From Mucilaginibacter polytrichastri (lineage in GTDB: Bacteria > Bacteroidota > Bacteroidia > Sphingobacteriales > Sphingobacteriaceae), in contig NZ_MPPL01000001.1 of assembly GCF_001911425.1 (NCBI RefSeq), positions 4,655,272 to 4,698,369 of the forward strand: a stretch of DNA of 43,098 nucleotides. The letters run 5' to 3'. The translations under genes and the position numbers were made by a program. This document shows, one piece after another, positions 29,534 to 35,891 of this stretch. Numbering within the stretch: the first letter of the stretch is position 1; the number at the start of each line of letters is the position of its first letter. Below the pieces are notes generated by a model that was not told the origin of the DNA, searched no databases, and worked only from the letters and a program-made list of their open reading frames with translations.

Positions 29534-29980
29534 TAAAATGTTTTCGTTTGTCCAGACCCTATTACTCAAAATAGAAATCTGTATTATTATGATTAGTTGT
29601 CTGTTGTCTGTTATCTGTTGTCTGTATCGCTACTTTCAACTTCTTCCCGCCAACTTACTGGCTAACCTTCGTATCTTTATACAGTATCCTACGAGCTTAT
29701 CAGATTTGTTTAAAATTCTTAAAACTTGATTAGTTGCCTTTCAGCTCCTAATCCGCTTCGCTACATGTTATATCTTAAAAAAAGAACTTTTTTCCGCCCC
29801 TCACGGTTTGGATCTTATATTTAAAAGCATTGCGCTTCTTAAATCTTCATTTTGTATGCGTTGAAAAATTGCTCCCAACCTTTTCGCTTAATCACCAGCT
29901 TTAAACCCTGGTTTTCTGCCCCTTATGTACTCAGTCTCTCTCGATCCCTTTCCCGTTTTCTTTCCCCCGTTTCGGGAGTG
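29534..29980 (-). other. rRNA operon leader region
   Basis: About 450 bases between the predicted promoter and 16S, transcribed as the operon leader. It contains another TTGTCTG/TTATCTG tract at 29594-29624. The rest is T-rich on the plus strand, and I see no ORF or clear antitermination box. One short open frame here spans the repeat tract and is not credible. Confidence 0.55.
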
Positions 29981-30011
29981 CAAAGGTAAAAAAGCTTTTC
30001 TAATTTCCAAA
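29981..30011 (-). promoter_or_regulatory. rRNA operon promoter, perfect Bacteroidota consensus
   Basis: On the minus strand, TTTG (30008-30011) is separated by exactly 19 bases from TACCTTTG (29981-29988), a full match to the TTTG-N19-TAnnTTTG consensus of the Bacteroidota primary sigma factor. Transcription would start near 29974, about 440 bases upstream of 16S. The strength fits an rRNA operon. Confidence 0.8.
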
Positions 30012-30388
30012 TTATTATTTGCATTTAATTTGGCAGCTTCCGAAGGTTTGACTTAACGCGCTTTCGCCCGTTTCCAACGTTTTAATTCCGGCTTTGCTGC
30101 CTTCCTTTTAAAGCCCTTCTCCTTTACTTTCTCAATGAACATCCCGCCTTTCCTTCCTGGCGGGCTGCAAAGATGTGAACTTTTTACCACTTAAGGAAAT
30201 GTTTTATCCAAATAATCAAAACTTTTTAAAAGGTGGATTTAGCAACATAGGCAGCCCCCTGAATATCAGCACCTAGTATAAGAATGCATGCCTGAATATT
30301 TACTAGACATATTGTCAAAAAGCCTTTAATATATATAGCGTATCGCTAAATAATAGGTATTAGTTAAGCAGATTGCTACTTTTGAACC
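30012..30388. other. Intergenic region upstream of rRNA promoter and VF530 gene
   Basis: 377 bases without a credible gene. A near-match -7 element, CATCTTTG on the minus strand at 30165-30172, might be a second rRNA promoter, but its -33 partner is not clear. On the plus strand TACTTTTG (30377-30384) matches the -7 element just 4 bases before the VF530 start codon. Confidence 0.4.
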
Positions 30389-30610
30389 ATGCAACCACAA
30401 GCCAACAACCCACTTCATGGTAAAACATTAGAGATGATCATCAATGAATTGGTAGCGCATTATGGCTGGGCCGAGCTGGGTTCGCGTATCCGTATTAATT
30501 GTTTTAATGACGACCCAAGCGTAAAATCGAGCCTGAAGTTTCTGAGAAAAACCGATTGGGCAAGAAAAAAGGTGGAAGACCTTTACGTCACCACCTCATT
30601 TGATAAATAG
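30389..30610 (+). CDS. VF530 family (DUF2132) small protein
   Basis: A 73-residue protein that matches the VF530/DUF2132 family along its full length: HGKTLEMIINELVAHYGWAE, then GSRIRINCFNDDPSVKSSLK and FLRKTDWARKKVEDLY. Family members are small, helical and proposed to bind DNA; the physiological role is unknown. A TACTTTTG -7 element ends 4 bases before the ATG, which hints at a leaderless or very short-leader transcript if it is real. It is flanked by the rRNA operon promoter region and the convergent helicase-like gene. Confidence 0.88.
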   Translation: MQPQANNPLHGKTLEMIINELVAHYGWAELGSRIRINCFNDDPSVKSSLKFLRKTDWARKKVEDLYVTTSFDK

Positions 30611-30650
30611 ATAAAGGACCATGGGCAATAGGCCACAGTCAAAGGTTACT

Positions 30651-31958
30651 CTAGCTATGGTTACGCTTTTTGCTCATCTTGGCCTTTATACCAGCCCTGT
30701 AATTATAGGTTTTTGAATTACCCGCCTTCTTTTCATGAAAAGCGGCACCAACTACCGGTTCGTCGCTTTTAGCCTTTGTTGCTTTCTTTTCGGCAGCATC
30801 ACCCGCTTTATGCTCTTTTTCTATAATAAGGTCCTCGGGTAGTTCGCCCACAGGGATTCTTTCGCCAGTGGCTTGTTCTATCTTTTTAACGGCTGTTAGT
30901 TCCAGGTCTGTAGCAAATGTAATTGCCACGGTTTCGTCTTCTTTGTCCGGCCAGTGGTGAATCATCCGGTCTATATAAGTTTCCTTTTCAACCGGCAGTT
31001 CAAAATGGATGAGGAATGGTAGATCATCCAGGTCGAGTTTCTGCTCTGCTTCATTCACCACAATCAATATCCTGGTTTCTGCCTTATTCTTGAACTCCTC
31101 AACAGATGTTAATCCATCGAGTTCAAAAAACCAGGAATTTAACAAGGCCACTGTATTTTTGCGCGTAGCTAAACTTTTGTAAAGCTTTTCGGCAGTTGGC
31201 CGGGTATTTACAAACAGCACTACTTTGGTAAACAACTCTTCGTCCTGCATAAACAAGTTCAGCAGGTTAACCTTGGTGCCGAAATTGGGCAATAGGTACA
31301 ATACTTGCGGATGGGTTTCAAATTTAGGTTCGCCTATTTCTTCAATCTCTACAATGCTGGGCTGTTTCATAAAAGGCGCTATCATTTTATTCAGCCTATC
31401 ATGTATCACCTCGGTAAAAATCAAATGCTGGCCTTTGTTAATGCTATTTGCCAGTTCTACAACCGGAAGCTGTAAACCTTGCTTTACAATCAGCTCGGCA
31501 TCATCCACTACCAGTAGTTCTATTTTGTTGGTATTTAGCCCCAGCTTGAGGTAAATGGCACGGGCTCTGTCGGGCGTAGCCACCACAATATCGGCGCCAT
31601 CTGCCATGGCATCCATTTGGGCTTCGATACCTGGCATAGCGTACAAGCCTACTATCGAGATCAAATTATTTTTATTCAGCAGGTTAATTTGTTCAATTAC
31701 CGCCTCAACGCTTTCTTTATTGGGCACCAGGATCAATACACGGGGAACGCCATCGGGCGCATGACCAAATTTATTTAAGGCAGCCATTATATAGGTAGTA
31801 GTTTTACCACATCCCTCCGGCCCTACAACAATTACATCCTGGCCGGCAATAATACGGGCCAGCGTTTTTTGTTGTATCTCTTTAGGAGCCAGGTAACCCG
31901 ATTGAGTTAACGACAGTACTAATCCTTTTTTCAGCTTCAATTTATCTGACCACGCCAT
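30651..31958 (-). CDS. Degenerate DEAD-box helicase-like protein
   Basis: 435 residues with the two RecA-like domains of a DEAD-box RNA helicase. The Q motif (PKEIQQ) and Walker A (GPEGCGKTT, 46-54) are intact. Motif II reads VVDDAE (149-154) instead of DEAD, motif III is FTE where SAT is expected, motif V is VVNEAEQKLDL, and motif VI reads YIDRMIHHWPDKED (327-340) where HRIGRTGR is expected, so the arginine finger is missing. A lysine-rich tail (about 385-435) may bind RNA. ATP binding is plausible, but normal unwinding is doubtful. A -7 element (CAAATTTA on plus, 31990-31997) lies about 30 bases upstream. Confidence 0.85.
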   Translation of the reverse strand: MAWSDKLKLKKGLVLSLTQSGYLAPKEIQQKTLARIIAGQDVIVVGPEGCGKTTTYIMAALNKFGHAPDGVPRVLILVPNKESVEAVIEQINLLNKNNLISIVGLYAMPGIEAQMDAMADGADIVVATPDRARAIYLKLGLNTNKIELLVVDDAELIVKQGLQLPVVELANSINKGQHLIFTEVIHDRLNKMIAPFMKQPSIVEIEEIGEPKFETHPQVLYLLPNFGTKVNLLNLFMQDEELFTKVVLFVNTRPTAEKLYKSLATRKNTVALLNSWFFELDGLTSVEEFKNKAETRILIVVNEAEQKLDLDDLPFLIHFELPVEKETYIDRMIHHWPDKEDETVAITFATDLELTAVKKIEQATGERIPVGELPEDLIIEKEHKAGDAAEKKATKAKSDEPVVGAAFHEKKAGNSKTYNYRAGIKAKMSKKRNHS

Positions 31959-31989
31959 ATCTTGTATTTTATAAAATCCCGAGGGGCGA

Positions 31990-31997
31990 CAAATTTA
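31990..31997 (-). promoter_or_regulatory. Candidate -7 element for helicase-like gene
   Basis: TAAATTTG on the minus strand matches TAnnTTTG exactly; transcription would begin near 31983, about 25 bases before the ATG. No TTTG is found at the proper -33 distance, so support is partial. Confidence 0.4.
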
Positions 31998-32065
31998 CCG
32001 TTTTTAAGGCGGATTTTCAGCTTCTGGCTAAAATTGATTAATAATAGCTGCTTAATATCAGCAAT

Positions 32066-32755
32066 TTAAGCATTAACAGTTAGTCTCGCCAGATACTGCC
32101 CATGCTCATCTTCTATTAAAACTTCCATGGTAAAACCCATTTCTTCGGCAATGGCCTGCATGGTATTTTCGTCAATATATAACCAGCTAAACCATTCGGT
32201 TTTTTGCTTATTGTATTCATATTGATATTCAATTTCGCCGTAATAACCTTCTGTAGGGAAATTACCTTCATATAAGTATGCAATATCTGAGGAGTCGAAC
32301 AGGAGCTGGGCACCTTCATTCATTAAGGTTTTAAAATGAGTAAGCAGGCGTTTCAGCCCATCTATATTTCCGGCCAGGCCAATGCCGTTCATGAGCAATA
32401 ACAGCGTATCGTATTTACCCTGGTTATAGGTATAAATATCGGCCCCGAGTGCATTTTTAACGCCCCGGTCTTTCATTACCGCTACAGACAGCGGCGAAAT
32501 ATCTATCGAAGTAACTTCAATATCTTCGGCCTGTAACAATAAAGCATGGCTACCGGCACCGCCGCCAATATCCAGCACTTTACCGCGGCATTGCTCTACG
32601 GCCAGCCATTCAATATCGGGCATATCATCTTCTTCTCTAAAATAGGTGGCTATGGGCATCTCTTCTTTTGGGCCATATTTATTGTGGATCCAAAGTTTTG
32701 TTTTAGACTTTTGGTGATGATAACCGTGCAGGGCTTGTCCTAAAATATCGCTCAT
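32066..32755 (-). CDS. Class I SAM-dependent methyltransferase
   Basis: 229-residue soluble methyltransferase. Motif I is VLDIGGGAGSHAL, the acidic end of strand 2 is VTSIDISPLSV, and the motif IV region is YDTLLLLMNGIGLAG, followed by the expected strand 5 and 6 pattern. The start at 32755 (MSDILGQALHGYHHQ) is chosen over 32776 because an exact -7 promoter element lies between the two ATGs, so the longer form could not be read from that promoter. The substrate is unknown. It is divergent from the DUF92 gene. Confidence 0.87.
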   Translation of the reverse strand: MSDILGQALHGYHHQKSKTKLWIHNKYGPKEEMPIATYFREEDDMPDIEWLAVEQCRGKVLDIGGGAGSHALLLQAEDIEVTSIDISPLSVAVMKDRGVKNALGADIYTYNQGKYDTLLLLMNGIGLAGNIDGLKRLLTHFKTLMNEGAQLLFDSSDIAYLYEGNFPTEGYYGEIEYQYEYNKQKTEWFSWLYIDENTMQAIAEEMGFTMEVLIEDEHGQYLARLTVNA

Positions 32756-32760
32756 TAATA

Positions 32761-32768
32761 CAAAGGTA
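32761..32768 (-). promoter_or_regulatory. Candidate -7 element for methyltransferase gene
   Basis: TACCTTTG on the minus strand is an exact TAnnTTTG match only 5 bases before the ATG at 32755, suggesting a leaderless or nearly leaderless mRNA. No -33 TTTG is found. Confidence 0.4.
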
Positions 32769-32790
32769 TAAAGCATCGGGCATTCCTCTT

Positions 32791-32798
32791 TATATTTG
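32791..32798 (+). promoter_or_regulatory. Candidate -7 element for DUF92-dinB operon
   Basis: TATATTTG matches TAnnTTTG and ends 16 bases before the ATG at 32815. The -33 element is not evident. Confidence 0.4.
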
Positions 32799-32814
32799 GC
32801 TATAAATTAACCGC

Positions 32815-33528
32815 ATGCCCATCCAAAATTACGCTGTATATACTTTTTTACTACTAGGAATGGTATTGAGCGTTCAGTTTAAGAAACTTACGATCCCAGC
32901 GGCCCTTACCGGCGGATTAATAGGTTTGCTTATATACCACGGCGCGGGCATTACCGGCATTGCTATGCTTACCCTCTTTTTTATTTTAGGCTCGGGCGCA
33001 ACAGGCTGGCAGTTGCGCAGTAAACAACAAATAGGCGCTGCCGAAAAAGATAAAGGCCGAAGAACAGCCGGACAGGTAATTGCCAATGCCGGCATAGCGG
33101 CATTAATTGGCGCTATTATATGGTATATACCCAAAGCCGCTGCCAGCCACCGGTTAATGATGGCCGGGAGCCTGGCCGCTGCAACTGCCGACACGCTATC
33201 ATCTGAACTAGGCACCGTTTATGGCCGGCGATTTTATAATAGCATCACCTTTAAAAAAGACCAGCGCGGGCTGGATGGCGTTGTAAGTTTAGAAGGAACC
33301 CTGATCGGCATGGTCGGCGCAGCTTTAATTGGTGTAGTTTATTCCATTGGTTTTGGATGGGGTATCAATTTACTGTGGATCATGATAGCAGGCACTATAG
33401 GTAACCTAGCCGATTCTGTTTTGGGTGCCACTTTAGAACGGAAACGTTTAATAAGCAATAACACGGTTAATTTTTTAAATACATTAGTTGGCGCACTGGT
33501 GTGTTTATTGCTGTTTAGGTTGATGTAA
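32815..33528 (+). CDS. DUF92 (TMEM19-like) integral membrane protein
   Basis: 237 residues with about six membrane helices, matching the DUF92 family: LTIPAALTGGLIGLLIYHGA, GSGATGWQ, then AAATADTLSSELGTVYGRRF and VSLEGTLIGMVGAALIGVVY. The ADT-S-E and EGT motifs are the family's conserved polar sites. Plant members act as prenyl (phytyl) phosphate kinases, but the role in bacteria is not established. The stop codon overlaps the start of dinB by one base (TAATG), so the two are translationally coupled. Confidence 0.87.
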   Translation: MPIQNYAVYTFLLLGMVLSVQFKKLTIPAALTGGLIGLLIYHGAGITGIAMLTLFFILGSGATGWQLRSKQQIGAAEKDKGRRTAGQVIANAGIAALIGAIIWYIPKAAASHRLMMAGSLAAATADTLSSELGTVYGRRFYNSITFKKDQRGLDGVVSLEGTLIGMVGAALIGVVYSIGFGWGINLLWIMIAGTIGNLADSVLGATLERKRLISNNTVNFLNTLVGALVCLLLFRLM

Positions 33529-34628
33529 TGGCAGAACCCGGCGAACATATCATCCACAGAAAGATCATCCATATTGATATGGATGCCTTTTATGCGTCGG
33601 TTGAGCAGCGGGACAACCCCGAGCTGCGTGGCAAACCGCTGGTGGTTGGCGGCCTGCCCGAAGGACGTGGCGGTGTAGTGGCTACTGCCAGTTATGAGGC
33701 ACGTAAGTTTGGCATCCGGTCGGCCATGCCCTCTAAAACGGCACAGAAACTTTGCCCGGATGCCTTGTTTGTGCGGCCACGGTTTGCCGAGTATAAAGAG
33801 GTATCGCGGTGCATTCGCGAAATATTTTCGAGATATACCGACCTGATTGAACCGCTTTCGTTGGACGAAGCTTATCTGGATGTTACTGATGACAAGCTGA
33901 ACATTGGTTCGGCTATTGAGATTGCGAAGCAAATTAAGCAGGCCATTAAAGATGAACTGCACCTCACGGCATCTGCCGGGGTATCGATCAATAAGTTTGT
34001 AGCCAAAATTGCTTCGGATATTAATAAGCCGGATGGGTTAACCTTTATCGGCCCCTCTTCCATCCAGAATTTTATGGAGAAACTGCCGGTAGAGAAATTT
34101 CATGGTGTGGGTAAAGTAACCGCACAAAAGATGAAAGGTATGAACCTGCATACCGGCCTTGATCTGAAGCAACTGAACGAGGATGAAATGATCCGTCACT
34201 TTGGGAAAGCCGGCCGGTTTTATTACCAGATAGTGCGCGGAATTGACAACCGGGCCGTACAACCCCACCGCGAAACCAAATCTATGGGTGCCGAAGATAC
34301 CTTTGCCTACGACCTGACCGAAACAGACGAAATGCATCTTGAACTTGATAAGCTAGCCCAAAAAGTAGTTGAACGCTTGCAAAAGTATCAGTTGAAAGGG
34401 CGTACGCTTACCCTCAAAATTAAGTACAGCGATTTTAAGCAGATCACCCGGAACCAATCTTTCAGCGCTCCGATTGCCGATCTGGAAACCATACAGCAAA
34501 CGGCCAAACAATTGCTCGCCAATACAGAACAAGATAAAAAGATCAGGTTGCTGGGTATCTCATTATCTAATTTTAACGAGGTGGTTATGCCCGTTAAAGA
34601 TGATTACGGGCAGTTGAAGCTGTTTTAA
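33528..34628 (+). CDS. dinB: DNA polymerase IV (Y-family translesion polymerase)
   Basis: 366-residue error-prone polymerase that extends primers past DNA lesions. The palm motifs HIDMDAFYASVEQRDNP (catalytic Asp in DMD) and SLDEAYLDVT (catalytic Asp-Glu) are intact, as are the SAGVSINKFVAKIASD finger region and the helix-hairpin-helix thumb segment (LPVEKFHGVGKVTAQKM). The little-finger domain follows to about residue 355, and the C-terminal QLKLF resembles the clamp-binding motif QxxLxLF. The gene overlaps DUF92 by one base. No LexA-like operator is visible. Confidence 0.96.
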   Translation: MAEPGEHIIHRKIIHIDMDAFYASVEQRDNPELRGKPLVVGGLPEGRGGVVATASYEARKFGIRSAMPSKTAQKLCPDALFVRPRFAEYKEVSRCIREIFSRYTDLIEPLSLDEAYLDVTDDKLNIGSAIEIAKQIKQAIKDELHLTASAGVSINKFVAKIASDINKPDGLTFIGPSSIQNFMEKLPVEKFHGVGKVTAQKMKGMNLHTGLDLKQLNEDEMIRHFGKAGRFYYQIVRGIDNRAVQPHRETKSMGAEDTFAYDLTETDEMHLELDKLAQKVVERLQKYQLKGRTLTLKIKYSDFKQITRNQSFSAPIADLETIQQTAKQLLANTEQDKKIRLLGISLSNFNEVVMPVKDDYGQLKLF

Positions 34629-34641
34629 TTTAAATCTTAAT

Positions 34642-34671
34642 TTGTCATCCTATGTTTGTATAGGATGACAA
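34642..34671. repeat. Perfect 12-base hairpin after dinB
   Basis: TTGTCATCCTAT and ATAGGATGACAA enclose GTTTGT, starting 14 bases after the dinB stop. There is no T-run. The GTCATCCT/AGGATGAC core is shared with the REP-like elements at 35312-35832, so it may be a minimal member of that family that also acts as an mRNA 3'-end hairpin. Confidence 0.6.
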
Positions 34672-34753
34672 GTGAAGGTATCTGTTCAGGTCTAACTACA
34701 AGCCTTTAATATATCTTTCGTAATTTGCGCCTTTTAGTAAAATCAGAGAAATT

Positions 34754-35305
34754 ATGCCGGTTATATTACACAAGTTCAGAGATCACAAGGTTAGTGCGCA
34801 AACAGAAATATTGATGCTTGGCACCTTTAATCCTGATGTGGAAGATGGCCCGGATTTTTTCCATGGCCGTCAGCGTAATTTTTTATGGCATTTGCTGCCC
34901 ATTTGCTGGGGGCTGGAGTCGCTTAAGGAAGCACCACTGGCAGACAAGCAGGCCTTTATGGCCGAATACAAAGTTGATTTTGCAGATATTATTCACTCTT
35001 TAGATATCCCCGAAGGGGAAGACGGTAATGTAGACGATGCCTTTGAAGACAGCCATGTACACGAGTGGAAGGACATTATTGCTCTTATTGATACCCTGCC
35101 TAACTTAAAAGCAGTTTACTTTACCCGTAAAACCTTTAATGGTATTACCAATATGCGCGGGCAGGTGGTGGCCATAGCTAAACATTGCCAGCAAAAAGGC
35201 ATCCGCATGTGTAAAGTAGAAACCCCCGCCAAGTTTTTTAGCGAAGAAAAACAGAAGCAGTGGATTGATACCATTGTGCTGCAGAAAACTTGTTTAAGGC
35301 CGTAG
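34754..35305 (+). CDS. Uracil-DNA glycosylase superfamily-like protein
   Basis: 183-residue soluble protein. MLGTFNPDVEDGPDFFHGRQ and RNFLWHLLP resemble the water-activating loop and following RNxFW helix of UDG-like enzymes, and the late VETPAKFFSEEKQKQW resembles the DNA-intercalation loop with its trailing EKxxxW helix. Strand LKAVYFTRKTFNGI fits the central sheet. A base-excision role on deaminated bases is plausible and suits its position just after a translesion polymerase gene. The match is from motif memory, and the polar residue that would define a subfamily is not certain. Confidence 0.55.
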   Translation: MPVILHKFRDHKVSAQTEILMLGTFNPDVEDGPDFFHGRQRNFLWHLLPICWGLESLKEAPLADKQAFMAEYKVDFADIIHSLDIPEGEDGNVDDAFEDSHVHEWKDIIALIDTLPNLKAVYFTRKTFNGITNMRGQVVAIAKHCQQKGIRMCKVETPAKFFSEEKQKQWIDTIVLQKTCLRP

Positions 35306-35311
35306 ACTGAC

Positions 35312-35418
35312 CACCTCGTCATGTTGAACTTGTTTCAACACCTCACAGTACAGGTAATAACCTTTTAAGTAGCAGATCTTGCACGTGAGGTATTGAAACA
35401 AGTTCAGGATGACGGGTG
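35312..35418. repeat. REP-like palindromic element, intact copy
   Basis: A 107-base element. The left arm CACCTCGTCATGTTGAACTT continues to CACCTCAC; the right arm GTGAGGTATTGAAACAAGTT continues to CAGGATGACGGGTG. The arms of about 35 bases pair with few mismatches around an unpaired centre containing AAGTAGCAGATCTTGCAC. A second copy follows at 35424. Such CTTGTTTCA-containing repeats are common between genes in this group. Confidence 0.75.
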
Positions 35419-35423
35419 AAGTC

Positions 35424-35832
35424 CACCTCGTCATGTTGAACTTGTTTCAATACCTCACTGGACAAGTAATAAACTTTAAGTAGCAGAGCTTGCACGTGGG
35501 ATCCTGAAACAAGTTCACTGTTGTCCGGTAAAACTTAATCAGGTATCTGAAATATGCATTTAAGTACTCAAAAAAGCCATTTTTCATTGTGTTTGTAAAA
35601 GTAAGGCCTATGCTTTTTGCTGAAGCTTTTTTGTTTTCGAAAACCGGCTGTCCGGTAAAAATTCGAGAATAATCGTTGGTTTCTTTCAATTAGACCCTTT
35701 ATGGTTATGATATAGCCTTTTACGAAAACTTTTGTGGAAAATATTGCAGCTATTTCGATTCCGGCTGTCCGGTAAACTTTTTAAAGAAAACTTTTACCGG
35801 ACAACAGTGAAACAAGTTCAGGATGACGAGTG
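35424..35832. repeat. REP-like palindromic element, second copy split by an insertion
   Basis: It starts with the same arm (CACCTCGTCATGTTGAACTT) and the same centre (AAGTAGCAGAGCTTGCACGT) as the copy at 35312. The right arm is broken after GAAACAAGTTC at 35516 and resumes with the same 11 bases at 35809, then AGGATGACGAGTG. Removing the insertion and one 11-base copy restores a full element of about 106 bases. Short fragments (GAGGATGACGAGTG) follow at 35846-35859. Confidence 0.75.
35517..35808. mobile_element. 292-base MITE, probably derived from an IS4-type element
   Basis: Perfect 17-base terminal inverted repeats, ACTGTTGTCCGGTAAAA at 35517-35533 and its complement at 35792-35808. They are flanked by an 11-base direct repeat, GAAACAAGTTC (35506-35516 and 35809-35819). 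Two further copies of CTGTCCGGTAAA lie inside (35648-35659 and 35765-35776). No transposase gene is present; the longest frame, about 80 codons on the minus strand, runs through the left end and is not credible. The 11-base duplication is in the range usual for IS4-type transposition, but the parent element is not visible here. Confidence 0.8.
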
Positions 35833-35891
35833 AAGATTGACAGGTGAGGATGACGAGTGGGAATTGACGGGTAGAATAAAGAAAACGACCA

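Noticed and set aside
33339..33962. 207-codon minus-strand open frame opposite DUF92 and dinB
   Set aside because: It is antisense to two well-supported genes, has no recognisable motif, and spans their junction.
35447..35689. 80-codon minus-strand open frame across the left end of the MITE
   Set aside because: It begins inside the MITE and runs through the terminal repeat into the REP-like element; the codons in the repeats are fixed by the repeat sequence, and no transposase motif is present.
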